Below are positions 46,009-57,466 of a stretch of DNA of 64,000 nt, in pieces. Below the pieces are notes generated by a model. It saw only the letters and a program-made list of their open reading frames with translations. It did not search any database and had not been told where the DNA came from. The stretch is from assembly GCA_964034945.1 (NCBI GenBank), contig OZ035960.1, positions 111,987,324 through 112,051,323 of the forward strand. Reading direction: 5' to 3'. How positions within the stretch are numbered: the stretch's first letter is position 1; each line of letters opens with the position of its first letter. A program made the position numbers and the translations under genes. This DNA is from Chrysopilus asiliformis. Its lineage: Eukaryota > Arthropoda > Insecta > Diptera > Rhagionidae.

Positions 46009-47648
46009 AAATATTTTAATTTGTCTTTCTTAGAGTTTAATAAAACATTAATTTGCAAAAATTTGGATAAATCCCCAAAAAGAACCGAAAAAAATTAACC
46101 AAAAAAACACCCTTTTTAATATATCCTAATTTCCCATTTATCCTTTCACTGTAATGAACATGAAAATAATCAACGATTACATCAGCTACAAGTATCTTGG
46201 GCATTATAAGGTTGCTAACAATAATCACAAAACCATCTAAAAGTTTATCCGAGTTACTAATTAATAAATTTGTTTAATTAATTGCCTACACGCCCAATTT
46301 TCTCTAATCTATTTATATACATAAAAAAACTTTTTTGAGGAAATTGTCTATTTTCTCGACAACCGGAAAATCTCTTGGTTCAACAAGTTTTCAAATCACA
46401 TGATTAGAAAAGTTAATTGCAGCCAAAAGGAAGACACTTCGTCATTGTTAATGAGCAAACACACCGAAATTAAACTTGGAAATCTTCATCGTTCCTCAGA
46501 AAAGAAGAAGAAAAAAACGAGAAAAAATCCTCCAGAGATGGTACTCGACGAGAAATCCTGATCAGGTGAGTAAGACGTCAGGTACTAAGGAGACGACATT
46601 GATTCTTCCTGCCTTTACGGTTTTTAAACTCTAGTTAGGAAAATTTCGAATTCCAAGAAAAAGTTGAAAAGTGAAAATGGTTGATAGCATCCAATATTAT
46701 TCGATGGGATTTATAACAATGACAGCGTCAGGATTTCAAGTCAATTTTCCCGATAGACGTAATAATGTTATAGTCAAGTATTTTTCAATGTTGCTTGAAT
46801 ATTCTTTGAATTCTAATACCTTCAACAAGATAATCTTTTACGTTCCATGTTAAAAGAAAATTAATCGAAATTGGTTGCCATAGACCAAATGCCAGTACTT
46901 GAAGGAAGGTATTTTTAGCAAGGAAATTTTTCACCATCGAAATTTGTTTGAATTTCGCATGGTAAAGAAAAACTGGATTTAATCTTTGCATGCCCGTAGA
47001 TATCAAATTTTTAGGGCAATTGGACGAAAGGACGAAACGTTCACTAAAATTTTGTTCGAATATGGTTTTTTACAACTTTTCCATACATCAAAACCAAATT
47101 GTAAAAATTAAAAAAAATTGCTCCACTACCAGCTCACTGTCGGTCTTTTACGTATCTTCAACAATTTTTATTATAGTTTTCGATTCGAACCAGAAAAATT
47201 TAGCCCGTGACGCAAATCGTACACTTTTGATCTCTTATAAATTGATTAGTGTAGTTTTCAAACATAATATTATTATTCTTAACAAGTATGCTAAGAAGAG
47301 ATAGCGTTTATGCCAACATTTTTCATACAACGGAATAGGGGGTACGCTAGCTCGCTACGGGGTACGCTACGGGGTACGCCAGCGAAAAAGGTTGGGAAAT
47401 ACTTCTATAGATAATAGTGATGTTTTTATATCCAATTTTTCCGATTTTTTGTGATCGAGTATATGAATCTCAAAAAAATTTCACCTGCGGCACATTTCTC
47501 TTTATTCATTTTTTAGCAGTTTCAGTTGCATTTATTTGGGAAAGTTGATCTTGCTCGTAATTGATAAAAAAAAATTTCGTCCAATTCATAGTAATCAAAT
47601 ATGAATCTGGCGATTTTGATTCCCTTCTACATATATAAAACATAAATA
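46009..47648. other. Non-coding stretch, no defensible gene
   Basis: At 46566 a strong donor (cag|gtgagtaag) and at 46635 an acceptor (aactctag) could bound a 68-nt intron. A 36-codon frame before it (from about 46451) ends before the donor, and a 61-codon frame after it (46671-46853) has no family. A decayed R1 piece lies at about 46985-47160, and 47335-47385 holds a short 'ctacggggtacg' repeat. Confidence 0.3.
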
Positions 47649-48554
47649 CAGTAATCCCTCCAACTGCGCGGTAGATACGTTCCACAAAAAGAGCGCGCAA
47701 ACCGAAACCGCGCACTGTGAACCCTACTTTGTATGAAATTTTGGGGTTAGGTCCCAAATATTAGAAAAATTCAAAAAAAAATAGAAAAACGTTTTTATTT
47801 AACAACATATTTAAATGAATACAGACATATGATATGTACTACTAATCTTTTTGAAAAAACCTTGTTATTAGTGATTGATCACCTGATTTTTGTTTTTCAT
47901 TATGAATTTCTGCGTATGGGGCTAAAGCGGCTGTCAAATTTCTCCGAAATTTTAAGACACGCTCCATATCAGGGTCCATATTAACCCTCATACTGTCCTC
48001 GGGTCATTTCTGACCCAAATTCGATTTTAATTAAAAGTATCTTCTCAACTCCATGAACAATGTTTGTATGGTGTAGGCTCTGTGAACAAATTTCTTTTGA
48101 ATACCGAAAACAATAATCTATTTGTTCATATTTTAATCCATTGAAGAGCACTGTAGTCTTCATGGGTCATAAATGGGTCATAATGGGTCATTCTTGACCC
48201 ACGAAGACATCATACGTTATTTTTCTTAAGGACAGTATGAGGGTTAAGCTTCTTATACAAGTTGACTACCAAGCACAAAAGAATTTGCTAGTTTTTCGCA
48301 CTAAATATAAGCACGAAATTACCAAATATGTATGAAGATACCAATTGACCAGCTGATTCCTTCTTATCGGGGATTCATCAAAATATATATTCAGGACATG
48401 TTTTTTAAAACGAAAATTATAAAAAAAACCGCGCAGCTGCGAAATTTTTACCGCGCAGTTCGAAATTTTGGTATTAAATACTTAACCGCGCAGTTGCGAA
48501 AGCGCGCAGTTAGAAACCGCGCAGTTAGAAACCGCGCAGTTAGAGGGATTACTG
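47649..48554. mobile_element. Pogo-like TA-flanked element, interrupted
   Basis: Inverted repeats CAGTAATCCCTCYAACTGCG (about 25 bp) lie between TA dinucleotides. The right subterminal region repeats the 'ccgcgcagtt' motif about six times (48430-48540), and the left side has inverse copies (aactgcgcgg, agcgcgcaaacc). Non-coding in what remains. The TTAA-flanked element at 47985-48243 is inserted in it; without that, it is about 643 bp. Confidence 0.82.
47985..48243. mobile_element. TTAA-flanked MITE (piggyBac type), 259 bp
   Basis: TTAA at 47981-47984 and 48244-48247 flank perfect 14-bp inverted repeats CCCTCATACTGTCC. The palindrome GGGTCA-tttc-TGACCC (48001-48016) starts two bases after the left repeat. 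A second, GGGTCA-ttct-TGACCC (48185-48200), lies 29 bases before the right one, preceded by direct half-sites (atgggtcataa). No coding. Confidence 0.88.
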
Positions 48555-51500
48555 TATATGCAATGTCATCAAAAAAAATTTAAATACATATTTTAAAAGT
48601 AAAAAAGAATGTAATTTCCTCAATCAGAGTTTATCCCATTTTATCTATAAATTTTGCAAACAACTTTTAACGACAAAAATGAAATAAAACAAAAAAAGCC
48701 AAAAAAAAAATTGAAGTAAGCCAGGTTAATATCGTCTCAAGGACTTTTCAGTGTCGAACAAACTTCAACTGGCAACAAAACGAAACCGAGATCCTGTTGA
48801 AACATTAGGTAACTTTCAAGTACTCCTATTACCTTCCATATATGTACCTTAATTGGCATGTTATTGTGGAAATTCTTGGCACATTCTTTTAAATATTTAA
48901 GAAACGAACTCATTTAGGATCTAATGAGGACGAAGGAAAATCAACCCCTAAGGAAATGTTACCAAATATACACACATGGGTATATTTGGTATGTATGTGT
49001 ATTTATAAGATGGGGACTAAAGGAAAGTTTCTAGGAGAGTGTTGGGAGTAGAGTTGTGATGATCTTTTGGTTGTCAACCCGGGGTAGGTATGCAAAATGT
49101 TGGCAAAAGTTAACCGTAATGGAAAAGTTTGGTGATGTGTGACATTGAGAAATATGCAGTCTAATTACTTTATGTCGACTTCTCATGTCAATTAACGTAC
49201 ATTATTAATTATTTGATTTGATTGCTCACATATTTGGATTGGAAAATTAACCATTATACCTAATATTGTTTATTTACGCTCAATTTATATGCAGGGCAAA
49301 CTTATATGGGGATAATTTTTTTAAAATGTGTTTTCGATTTAAGATAAATCGGTGTTAATTTGTTAAAAGTTTGATGGCGTTGTTATACAATCCGTAAAAT
49401 ACGTCCCAATAATGTCCCCCGACCCTCGTTCGGCTTCACGTTGTTTTTTTTTTTTTGTATGAGATTTGCGATCACCTTCACACCGCCGCTGATTTTTCCT
49501 CAGCAGTATGAAATTTTTAGGGCGCATTGATCATCTGGAATATATACTTTATATAGAAAAGTTTTGTGTTATTGATAGGCTTCGTTGTTCACCCATATCA
49601 GCAAACCAATGTCACCCACTCTATTTGAACTCCCTCTCGTACTATTTTTTAATCGACCGAAAATATTTTGATACAGTTTTCACTAAGGTCGCAAATCGTT
49701 CAATAAGGAAAATTCTCAACCACGGAAATAAAATAGGAAGTGTTGGCCAGTGAAGCGTGCGGTGGTGCCGATTCATGTAAGATCTAAAAATGTTTTTTCA
49801 GAAAATCAGGCAAAGCAAAACATGTCAACTTCATATCCAACTTTGAGATTGCTGGTACAGGTAATTAAAGGAAATTATATCGGGTTGCATACCCAAGGAA
49901 TTTGTAACCTCAGATATACATATATAATTACGGTGTATCTATTTGACCACTGAATTGATCAAAATTGCGTGAAAATTACAATTAATTGATTGAGAGTTCA
50001 AGAGGAATCGATAGACAACAACAATATTTTAACACGCAGCCCAGAATATCTCAAACATGTTACAATGGAAACAGTTTAGAGAATTGATTTCTCTTTATGG
50101 AAATCCTTGTAATCCTATATGAATGTGATGTGATACCATCAAGTGTCACAATTGAATTCCGATGGGATATTAAAATGGTATTAGATGGGCCCACTTTCGA
50201 ATCCATTTTGAATGGTTTCAGGTTACCGAAAAAGAAAAAAAACTCTTTTCTGAATAAATCGAGATCCAAATTTGAACCTAAATGTTTAACATTTTTGTTA
50301 AATCCCTGACAGCCTATTGACAAGGATATTCTTAGCAAAATGGGTTGGATTTTATAAAAAAAAATACATTTCATTTTAAAAATCGTTTTATTTTCATATA
50401 ATTGATTTCTGACTATTTTCACTATGAATTTATACTATATAAAGATTTCTTAAGAAAATTGAATATTTGGTGGTTGGAGACATTAGATTCGCATGACCTA
50501 AACATTTTTAATATTTTATTTAGTTGCGAGTGAAGTTCGTTACAGACTAATTCAGTGTCTCTTGTTTTGCGAAAAAACAGACCAATGAAATCACTTTTTT
50601 TTTTTAATTTAAGACATTATCGCAAAAAATTAATTAATTGTGAAAATTTTTGTAGGAAATTTATTTGTCTTTAATTTGATACAAAACCATTTTTCATAAA
50701 GTCAATTGTAACCAAAAAAATCGCAAAAATTGATTTTTTAAACTTTAGTGGTCCCAAACGGGGTCTTGTCAAACGAAAAATTTTCGCACAGTTTTCTTAT
50801 GCCTCTTTACCGCTGTGATTTACCAAACGACAGGGTTTTTACAGTATTTTTTTTTCAAAAGGTCTGATGGTGGGTCGAGGTAGGAGAAAAACTGCAAGGA
50901 AAATCCATAAAACTTGACAAATTGGACCCACTTTAATATAAAAAATGATTTAAGAGTGCCAAGGAGGTCCTTTAATGATTTTTTATAGTCAGAATCAAAA
51001 AAACATAAAATTTCGAGCTTGAAAATCAAAAAAACATAAAATTTCGGGCTTGTCATTTTCATGAAAACCCTATGGCCAAGATTTAGACCAGGGGCCAGCA
51101 AAGTAACTGTCGCTACCTTTACAATCAAAATTTATAACCACTACAAATTAAAATACAATTCAATGAAACACAACCTTCCACAGCAATGGCTTGACACGAA
51201 CTGATTTATAATGAAATGCGTCATGCTAATAATGCACCGATTCCAACTCAAAGCACGATTCGTTTTATTCCTGCGATCCGAGGCCGCAACACACAAGCAT
51301 TACAGCACACAATAAAAGGTCGATTATAGTGGCTACGCTGTTAAAGCCAATCTGTGTAATGAGCCAGCCGAGCCACTAGCTGATGATGCCTGATTTAGAC
51401 CATATTTTACACTTATATATAAAATATCTCCTCTTTCATCCTCTTTCATCTTTCATATTGAGCAGAATTATTTTAAGACTTTTTTTAAGGTTAGACAAAA

Positions 51501-51626
51501 ATTGCAATTGTTTTCATGACCTACCATTGAAATGTTCCGTAGAAACAACATTTGCCAGATTTTTTTCGATATCTTGGGCCAAAATGATCGGAAAAGACAT
51601 AGTTTTCATTTTAATTGTGGGCCGTG
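48555..51626. other. Non-coding stretch
   Basis: AT-rich, with a perfect-looking local duplication at 50993-51053 (aaatcaaaaaaacataaaat). About 51170-51390 has unusual balanced, unique sequence (tgatttataatgaaatgcg, gatccgaggccgcaacac) without a frame, possibly regulatory. Open frames elsewhere are unsupported. Confidence 0.35.
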
Positions 51627-51715
51627 AAAAAAAAATCGCAATTTATGTCTAATCGAAACCTAAAACTTAGAAAAAAAATAACAATTTATGTCTAATCGAA
51701 ACCTAAAACTCAAAA
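51627..51715. repeat. 44-bp direct duplication
   Basis: 'caatttatgtctaatcgaaa' with 'cctaaaact' occurs twice in tandem, with small differences in the A runs between. Confidence 0.8.
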
Positions 51716-51772
51716 AAAAAATCTGCCTGCACGACATTTTTCTAAAAACAAAAAAGAAATTTACACTACCCT

Positions 51773-51961
51773 TTGGCCACAGTTAAAAAAGGGGCTCGCC
51801 GACTTTTTTATAACTCTAAGTTACGAAAAAGCCAGAGAGAAAGGGTTGGGAATCACCCCAGAAAAGGTGAGGTAGACAGTATCTTAAATGTTTTGCAGGA
51901 ACTGGAACTGAACAATTTTGCGGAAACTTTAACTGAGAGATTTGAGTATATGGAGAGTTAA
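51773..51961 (+). pseudogene. Coding-like fragment, unknown
   Basis: An open frame without an ATG start encodes a basic N-terminal part (VKKGARRLFYNSKLRKSQRE) and an acidic helical tail (ILNVLQELELNNFAETLTER) before a TAA. Amino-acid use is protein-like and it sits in DNA with higher GC than its neighbours. It could be an exon or a transposon remnant. No family is recognised and there is no clear acceptor upstream. Confidence 0.25.
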
Positions 51962-52229
51962 AACTTCCGCAATATCTCAGAAGTCAGTAAAATAAAACAC
52001 TCGCAGGGTATTTTTGCATTATTGTACGGACAATTTAACCTTAACCTTATAATTCGCATAAGGTTTGTGGCATCGGAGTATAAATACTCGAATCGAGTTT
52101 TACTCTACCAAAATCCTGTGTGGCGCCTGCCACATGGCAGACATGCCCGGGAAATTTGGATGTGAAAACATCCGCAAAAATAATATATTTTTTTTCAGAC
52201 CGTATAAGCCGAGAAATTCTAATACCATT

Positions 52230-52545
52230 TTCGGTGTAATTTTAAACAAAAAATGTCGTAAAATTACACCTTTAAGACGCGGTTTTGCTACCAAATAGGA
52301 GGAAAATTACAACAAAAATGTGGTAATTTTAAACATCCATGTCGTAAAATTACACCCGTATTGTACTTTTACTTCTTATTTAGCTTAAAGTTCCCCCGTA
52401 AAAGAGGCTTTTGTACGCCACAAAATGAGTAAAAATGCATAGCTTTTAAGCCATTACCACTCGGTGTAATTTTACCCCTATTATCGTAGGAAAATGGTTT
52501 CCTACGATAATAGGGGTAAAATTACAATAAAATTTTCTAGAGTGT
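52230..52545. repeat. Cluster of inverted GGTGTAATTTTA repeats
   Basis: The motif 'ggtgtaatttta' and its inverse 'taaaattacacc' alternate at 52232, 52258, 52348, 52464 and 52516. The segment looks like a foldback-type element with iterated ends; the 'tctagagtgtag' at about 52536 may be its right border. Non-coding. Confidence 0.6.
52466..52525. repeat. Perfect 28-bp inverted repeat, 4-base loop
   Basis: Arms 52466-52493 and 52498-52525 are exact reverse complements (arm starts gtaattttacccctattatc) around the loop 'atgg'. A perfect long stem with so small a loop implies recent formation or selection. Confidence 0.92.
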
Positions 52546-53399
52546 AGATAGATGAAAATACCATCGTTTGATGAACCTGTCGTGATTCCAAACAGCCCGT
52601 TCCCTTTAATTTTTCGGACTTTAACGCAAATTAAATAACCACATCATTTTCACGGATATCCCTAGAACGAACTATAAATCATGAAAAAGTATACATCACC
52701 ATCAGTGATTATTTTTATGTCACAATCAAGCCAAATTATCAAGATTGAATCCAACACGGACTGATTAACCACATGAAATTCCAACCAACGAAAATATTCC
52801 CTTAGAAGATCGCCATCAGTGAAGAAAGACGTCAGGATTTTAAGACATATATGAAGACAAATTATACGAGAAGACCACGTCAAAAAGGATCAAGAACGTA
52901 TTCCTTCTGTATTTTATTTTTCTTAAGTACCACTTTTGGTGTTTTCCATATGATTGATTAGGGGCGAAAAAAATCAACATTAACACATTGCTAGTGGAAG
53001 GTTAAAAGCTGAAAGGTGTGCGTGTTTTACCTTAAACAACTGATATTTATTTAATCCCTTTAAGAAAATTACTGGGAATCCACTCCCAACATTGACTTGG
53101 CAATTGCCCCTGAGCGATGAGAAGAAAGTAATTAACAAGAATTTATTGCAAATTTTAATAAAATTCAGCATACATAAAAGCGTTAAATGTATTCATCATA
53201 CGTTCTAAGCAAACACCTTTCAAAAGATTCTATTATTTCAGGCAGCATACAAGATATGTAGATGGGATATATGGAAAACTCTCATAAAGACAAGTGCCAC
53301 CACGAGCCAGTATAATAGCTGAGTAGATATTTAGAGGCATCAGATCCATGTTAGCAGTACCTTAAGTACATATATGTATGTGTACACCATCAGGATCCG

Positions 53400-53696
53400 A
53401 TGATTATTCCTATCATCGTCTTTATTACCCGAGCTGAAGCAGATAACGCAACGTATACGGAAAACTGGGAAAGTGTCGAGTGCAGGGGAAAGGTATGTGC
53501 TATTGTGAACTCCATATATGTATATATATAATACTGGCTATGGTTTAATGGTTTCGTACGTCTTACTTTTGCCTATTTCCTTGATATTCGATATTTTCAA
53601 CTAGCATAGGCAACGGACAAGAACCAGCCGGAGGAAAGGGCACGGGGGGTGATTAAGAGAAAACCCACAAGGGGCCATAGTGAGATTTCATGCTGA
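53400..53696 (+). CDS. Candidate small secreted peptide, two exons
   Basis: ATG at 53400 opens MIIPIIVFITRAEA, a compact hydrophobic leader with an A-E-A cleavage context, followed by DNATYTENWESVECRGK up to a strong donor (AAG|GTATGT, 53493). Splicing to 53610 (ctagcatag|GCA) gives a 59-residue product whose tail is highly charged (ATDKNQPEERARGVIKRKPT) and ends at TGA 53694-53696. The alternative acceptor five bases earlier (53605) gives a 46-residue Arg-rich product. Both keep phase 0. Two Cys remain in the longer form. No known family is recognised; a secreted peptide precursor is an inference. The surrounding block (53.0-54.0 kb) is repeat-free. Confidence 0.35.
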
Positions 53697-54250
53697 GCAG
53701 TTTTCGTGTCAAATTAACATTTCACGCCTATATCTTTTATGAATATTCATTTTCGATGGCGCATTTTATCGGATAATTTATGATAAGTTCGGCTGCAGTT
53801 AATTTACATTTACGAACATGGTCCTCAGCCGAAGAGCATCTAATTGATTCGATTATTATCCTTTTTAGCACACAAGTGCATGCAATTTTCACAGTCACGA
53901 TGCAAATATTAGCGCAAGGGGATGAGAAAAGCTATGGTGGCTGTGAAAGCATCCCAAATGTATTCACAAGCAATTCAGGGCCATTAAAAAATAATCACAG
54001 TTTTAAAATAAATTTATTGTGCACTTAGAACATTGAAAATATGGAAATTTCTGGCTAAATTAGCAGTTTTCGACGGCTGATTTTTTTTTCATTTATCGCT
54101 GTTAAGCTAAAAGAACGAAAAGAATATTCTCTGTCTCTATCAAAGTCAAAAATGATAAATATTGACATTTTTTAAGGGAACCTATCAAGTGGAAAGCAAT
54201 TTTCAATGGAAGAAAATGTAAATTATTGCAAGGTTAGAAGCAGTGGCGTC
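53697..54250. other. Low-repeat block, possibly regulatory
   Basis: Balanced unique sequence with many homeodomain- and GATA-like cores (tttatgaatattcatttt, ttatcggataatttatgat). No convincing frame. It lies just 3' of the candidate peptide gene. Confidence 0.3.
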
Positions 54251-54254
54251 AGTC

Positions 54255-55205
54255 TAGGGGCGACCATATTTATTTTGGGTCAATCCGAACCAAGGAAGAA
54301 GGTATGGGAGGATGGCTGAAATGGAACGCCAAAATGTTATATAAAAATAAGAAAAGCTACCCTCGGCCAGTGGACAGGGGCCAAATGATGACAGAAAAAA
54401 TGTTTATTTAAAAAAAAATCCATTTGTGTAGGAGAGAGGGAAAGGAGTGCTCCGATGGGATCTTGATGTATGGAACGGTTATGTAAAATCCTTTCAAATG
54501 TTCCAATACGACTCGCCGTTTTCGAAAAAATAGACAAAAAAGTCTTGTATTTGTATTCCTTTCTAAATTTTTCTATACGACTCACCATTTTCGAAAAAAA
54601 TAGACAAAAAAGTATTGTATTTGTATGGGGAGGGGGGAAAACGTGATCCAATTGGATTTTTATGTGAATATAAGTTATGTAAAATCATATCCTAAACAGA
54701 TTTTACCTCCTTAAATTTGTCGATACGATGCACAGTTTTCGAGAAAACAGTAAAAAAGTGTTCCATTCGTATAGGAGTGGGGAGAAGCAGTGGTCCGATT
54801 GGATATTGGTGTTGGGATGAGTTACGTAGAATCCTATTCTAAATACATTTTACCTTTCTAAATTTTGCAATATGGCTCACGGTTTTTGAGAAAATTGCAA
54901 AAAAATGTTTTATTAGTATGGGACAGGAGGAAGGAATGGTCCAATTTTGCCCTTTCAAGAAATTAGCCTAGCGATTTACGAGAAACATAACTATAGAAAA
55001 TTTCAAGTCTCTAGCTCAATCCTTTCGAAAGTTATGATATTCACGGACGGACCGATGGACAGACCGACGGAGAGACAGACGGACATGCGGAAATCAAAAT
55101 CTTTTGTCGTCCCTAACACAATTTTTGGTAATTCATTTTTGTGTCCGAAGATTGGTTCGATGCGTTACAAACGGTATACTAAATCTAATATACTCCTATA
55201 TGATG
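54255..55205 (-). repeat. R1 repeat, minus orientation, with tandem units
   Basis: Starting after a fragment of the GACCAT-type element (54255-54300), the segment has diverged units of about 110-140 bp near 54510, 54580, 54725 and 54870, each with 'acgactcaccgttttcgaga'-like text and 'ggtccgattggat'. It ends with inverse R1 head landmarks 'ggacatgcggaaatcaaaat', 'gttcgatgcgttacaaacgg' and 'tatactaaatctaatat'. Non-coding. Confidence 0.7.
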
Positions 55206-55888
55206 TATAATGTAGGGTATAAAAAATCCGGATCAAAAGTTTCGTTGCCTGGAAGCTGCAGCAACATGCATTAATTTGGGACTATCCGAGCCATTCCAGG
55301 ACATCACCTTACGTAAGTCGAAAAAGGGATAAAAAGCAAAACATGTTTTAGGCTTCTCGGGACGACCACTTTTTGAAATAGAAATCCTGATTTCGGGTAC
55401 CAAAAATCCTTTGACGAAAAAATGTTATGTCGAAAAATTGCTCAATTATATGATATATAAATGTTTTAAAACCTCTATGACAGTGTGACCACCCTAAATT
55501 CCACACAAAAATCACAAGAAATTGTAACAAAGAGGAGGAAGGGCTCGGAAAACCTGAAAATAACGTTTTCCACTTTTCAACAGCCCGGAAACTATTTTCT
55601 CATTTTCTTCTCAATTGACACTTACATTTTTATTAAACATCCATATTTAATTTCTACCCAAAATCGACAGAGAACCCACCTTGAAAAAAATTCCTTATAT
55701 TTCCGATAAACCCACCTAAAAAGACTAATGAATCAAAATTTACTTCAATTTTCATGCGAATACAGATTTATTTTTTTTTTTTTGGAAAATTAAATACAGG
55801 GTATTCACTGGAACAGCTGAAGGAAACTAAACAAGAAACGATATCCACCCTTAAAATGTGACTTTTTCTTCCTTTTACGAAATATGTA
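55206..55888. other. Non-coding stretch
   Basis: It contains a possible relic of the GTGACCACC-type element near 55485 and A/T runs; no gene seen. Confidence 0.35.
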
Positions 55889-56222
55889 GGGGAAGGTGGG
55901 GTATTCTGGACCGCATTTTCATTTTGGCTAAAAACTCGCAAAAAAATAACTTTTTCTGAAAATTTCAAAGCTTGAATTTGTAGTACGATAAATAACCTCT
56001 CTTTGGGTCACAGCGGTTCGGTCAAATTGTATTAAATTATACAAGTTTTATCAGTTGGCGCAAAAATGGCGTTTTTGCGATTTTGAAAAATCTCGGGGTA
56101 TTGTGGACCACTTTGTAAATCGATTAAAAATGGAAAAATGTGATAGACAAACTTTTTTTTTTGATTCATATATTTATTATATAACAGAAAAAGTGAAATG
56201 AAGTGAAAAATTGCAATGAAAA

Positions 56223-56999
56223 TCAGTCCGAAACGCAATGTTCGCAAGTCCAGTAACTTGCAGTCATTCCGGAGCATCCCAAGTGAACAGCTCGGTCGCA
56301 CACGTTGCAATGGATGGTATTTCGGCGGTTCATTTTTTTTGGCATATTTTTCTTACAAATTATGCAGAAATCGATGTATTCTTCCACCTCACAATAGGTT
56401 GAAGATGGTTGTTTCTTCTGTGATGTCTTCGATTTGACACGATCTTTTTGCTTTTTCGATTATGGTTTATCACCTTTTCTCTCCAATCTCTTTCGCTTCA
56501 TATCAGCCTTCTCACGAAGGTCATTTACATCCTCTGGCGATGTCAAAACGGCCGATTTAGAAACTAGCTTGTATACCCGTCATTGCCGGGTTAAGCTTTT
56601 TGTCTAAATTTTAGAATACGAAGAAAACCGGAAAGAATTTAAAGACTTTTTAATGGGTCTATGTTGGGGCTGGACCCCCGACAAACATCTATGCCAAATT
56701 TCAGGCCAATCGGTTCAGTAGTTTCCCCGCGAAAGAGTAACATAGCGCAAAAACTAAGTTTCGAAATCACTTTACCCCCTCCCCTTACTCCCCCCATCCC
56801 TCGCGCTACTTTTCCGTATGCCTATGTTGGAACCAGGACTACCACAGACACTCATGCCAAATTTCAAGTCAATCGGTTCAGCCGTTTTTGCGTGAAAGAG
56901 GAACAGACAGACAGACAGACAGACACCAACTCATTTTTATAGTATGATTAGTATGATTAGTATGATGATTGCCGAAAATCTAATGCTGTGTTTTTGCAT
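56223..56999 (-). pseudogene. Pogo-like transposase C-terminus with PHD finger
   Basis: On the minus strand, MQKHSIRFSAI (from 56999) is cut by the Helitron at 56966/56563 and resumes in frame with SKSAVLTSPEDVNDL and a Lys/Arg-rich helix. There is a single in-frame TAA after GDKP. The frame continues to a C4HC3 PHD finger: CIIC, then HCNVC, HLGC and WTCEHC before the TGA at 56225-56223. The KSAVLTSPEDVNDL block and C-terminal PHD resemble the tails of insect pogo (DDE_1) transposases. The HTH and DDE core are absent, so it is not functional. Confidence 0.7.
56564..56965 (-). mobile_element. Helitron, family A copy 6, iterated 5' end
   Basis: The minus-strand end is CTAG (56567-56564) before a T, with the 'cccggcaatgacggg' hairpin. 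The 5' end reads TCATACTAA three times in tandem before 'tataaaaatgag', where other copies have it once. Insertion is exactly between A and T in the pogo-like reading frame, without duplication; removing it restores the frame. Confidence 0.85.
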
Positions 57000-57466
57000 G
57001 AAAAAACACTTATATGCATCAAATACACGAAGTTTGCTTGTCAAATGTCAAGAATTGAGTGGTCCATAATTCCCCGACAAAAGTGGTCCACAATTCCCCG
57101 AACGCTCTTTTTTACAATATGGCAGCTATTAGTAACACAATGCAAACTTCATGCAAAATTTTTTGTCAGTGTCGAATGCTTAAGGCTCCGTGAATATTAT
57201 CAATATATTTACTTGAGTTGATTCTCGAAAAATGTGGTTAAATTTAAGCGAAACACAAAGTGAAAAAAAAAATTTCGAAGTATCACTTTTCTATTTGCTA
57301 TCGAAGCGAGGTGATAGTGCGTATACACAAGTCGAGTACTGTTAGGAAAATTAGCTTAACATGAGGCAAACTGATTACAGTTATTTGCAGCTACCAACCA
57401 CTACTAGGGGAAACAAAATGACGCTGGTCCGCAATTCCCCGTGGTCCAGAATACCCCAGTTTCCCC

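Larger units (their letters stand above)
55889..57466 (-). mobile_element. Pogo-like element with PHD-finger tail, Helitron inside
   Basis: TA (within TATGTA on both sides) flanks ends GGGGAA..TGGGGTATTCTG / inverse, about 26 bp with two differences. The motif ggggWattNtggaccac recurs in both orientations at 55899, 56096, 57059, 57083 and twice near 57430, likely transposase-binding sites. The only coding remnant is the C-terminal end of a pogo/Tigger-type transposase (56223-56999, minus). A 402-bp Helitron (56564-56965) is inserted in that frame. The original deletion derivative is about 1.18 kb. Confidence 0.78.
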
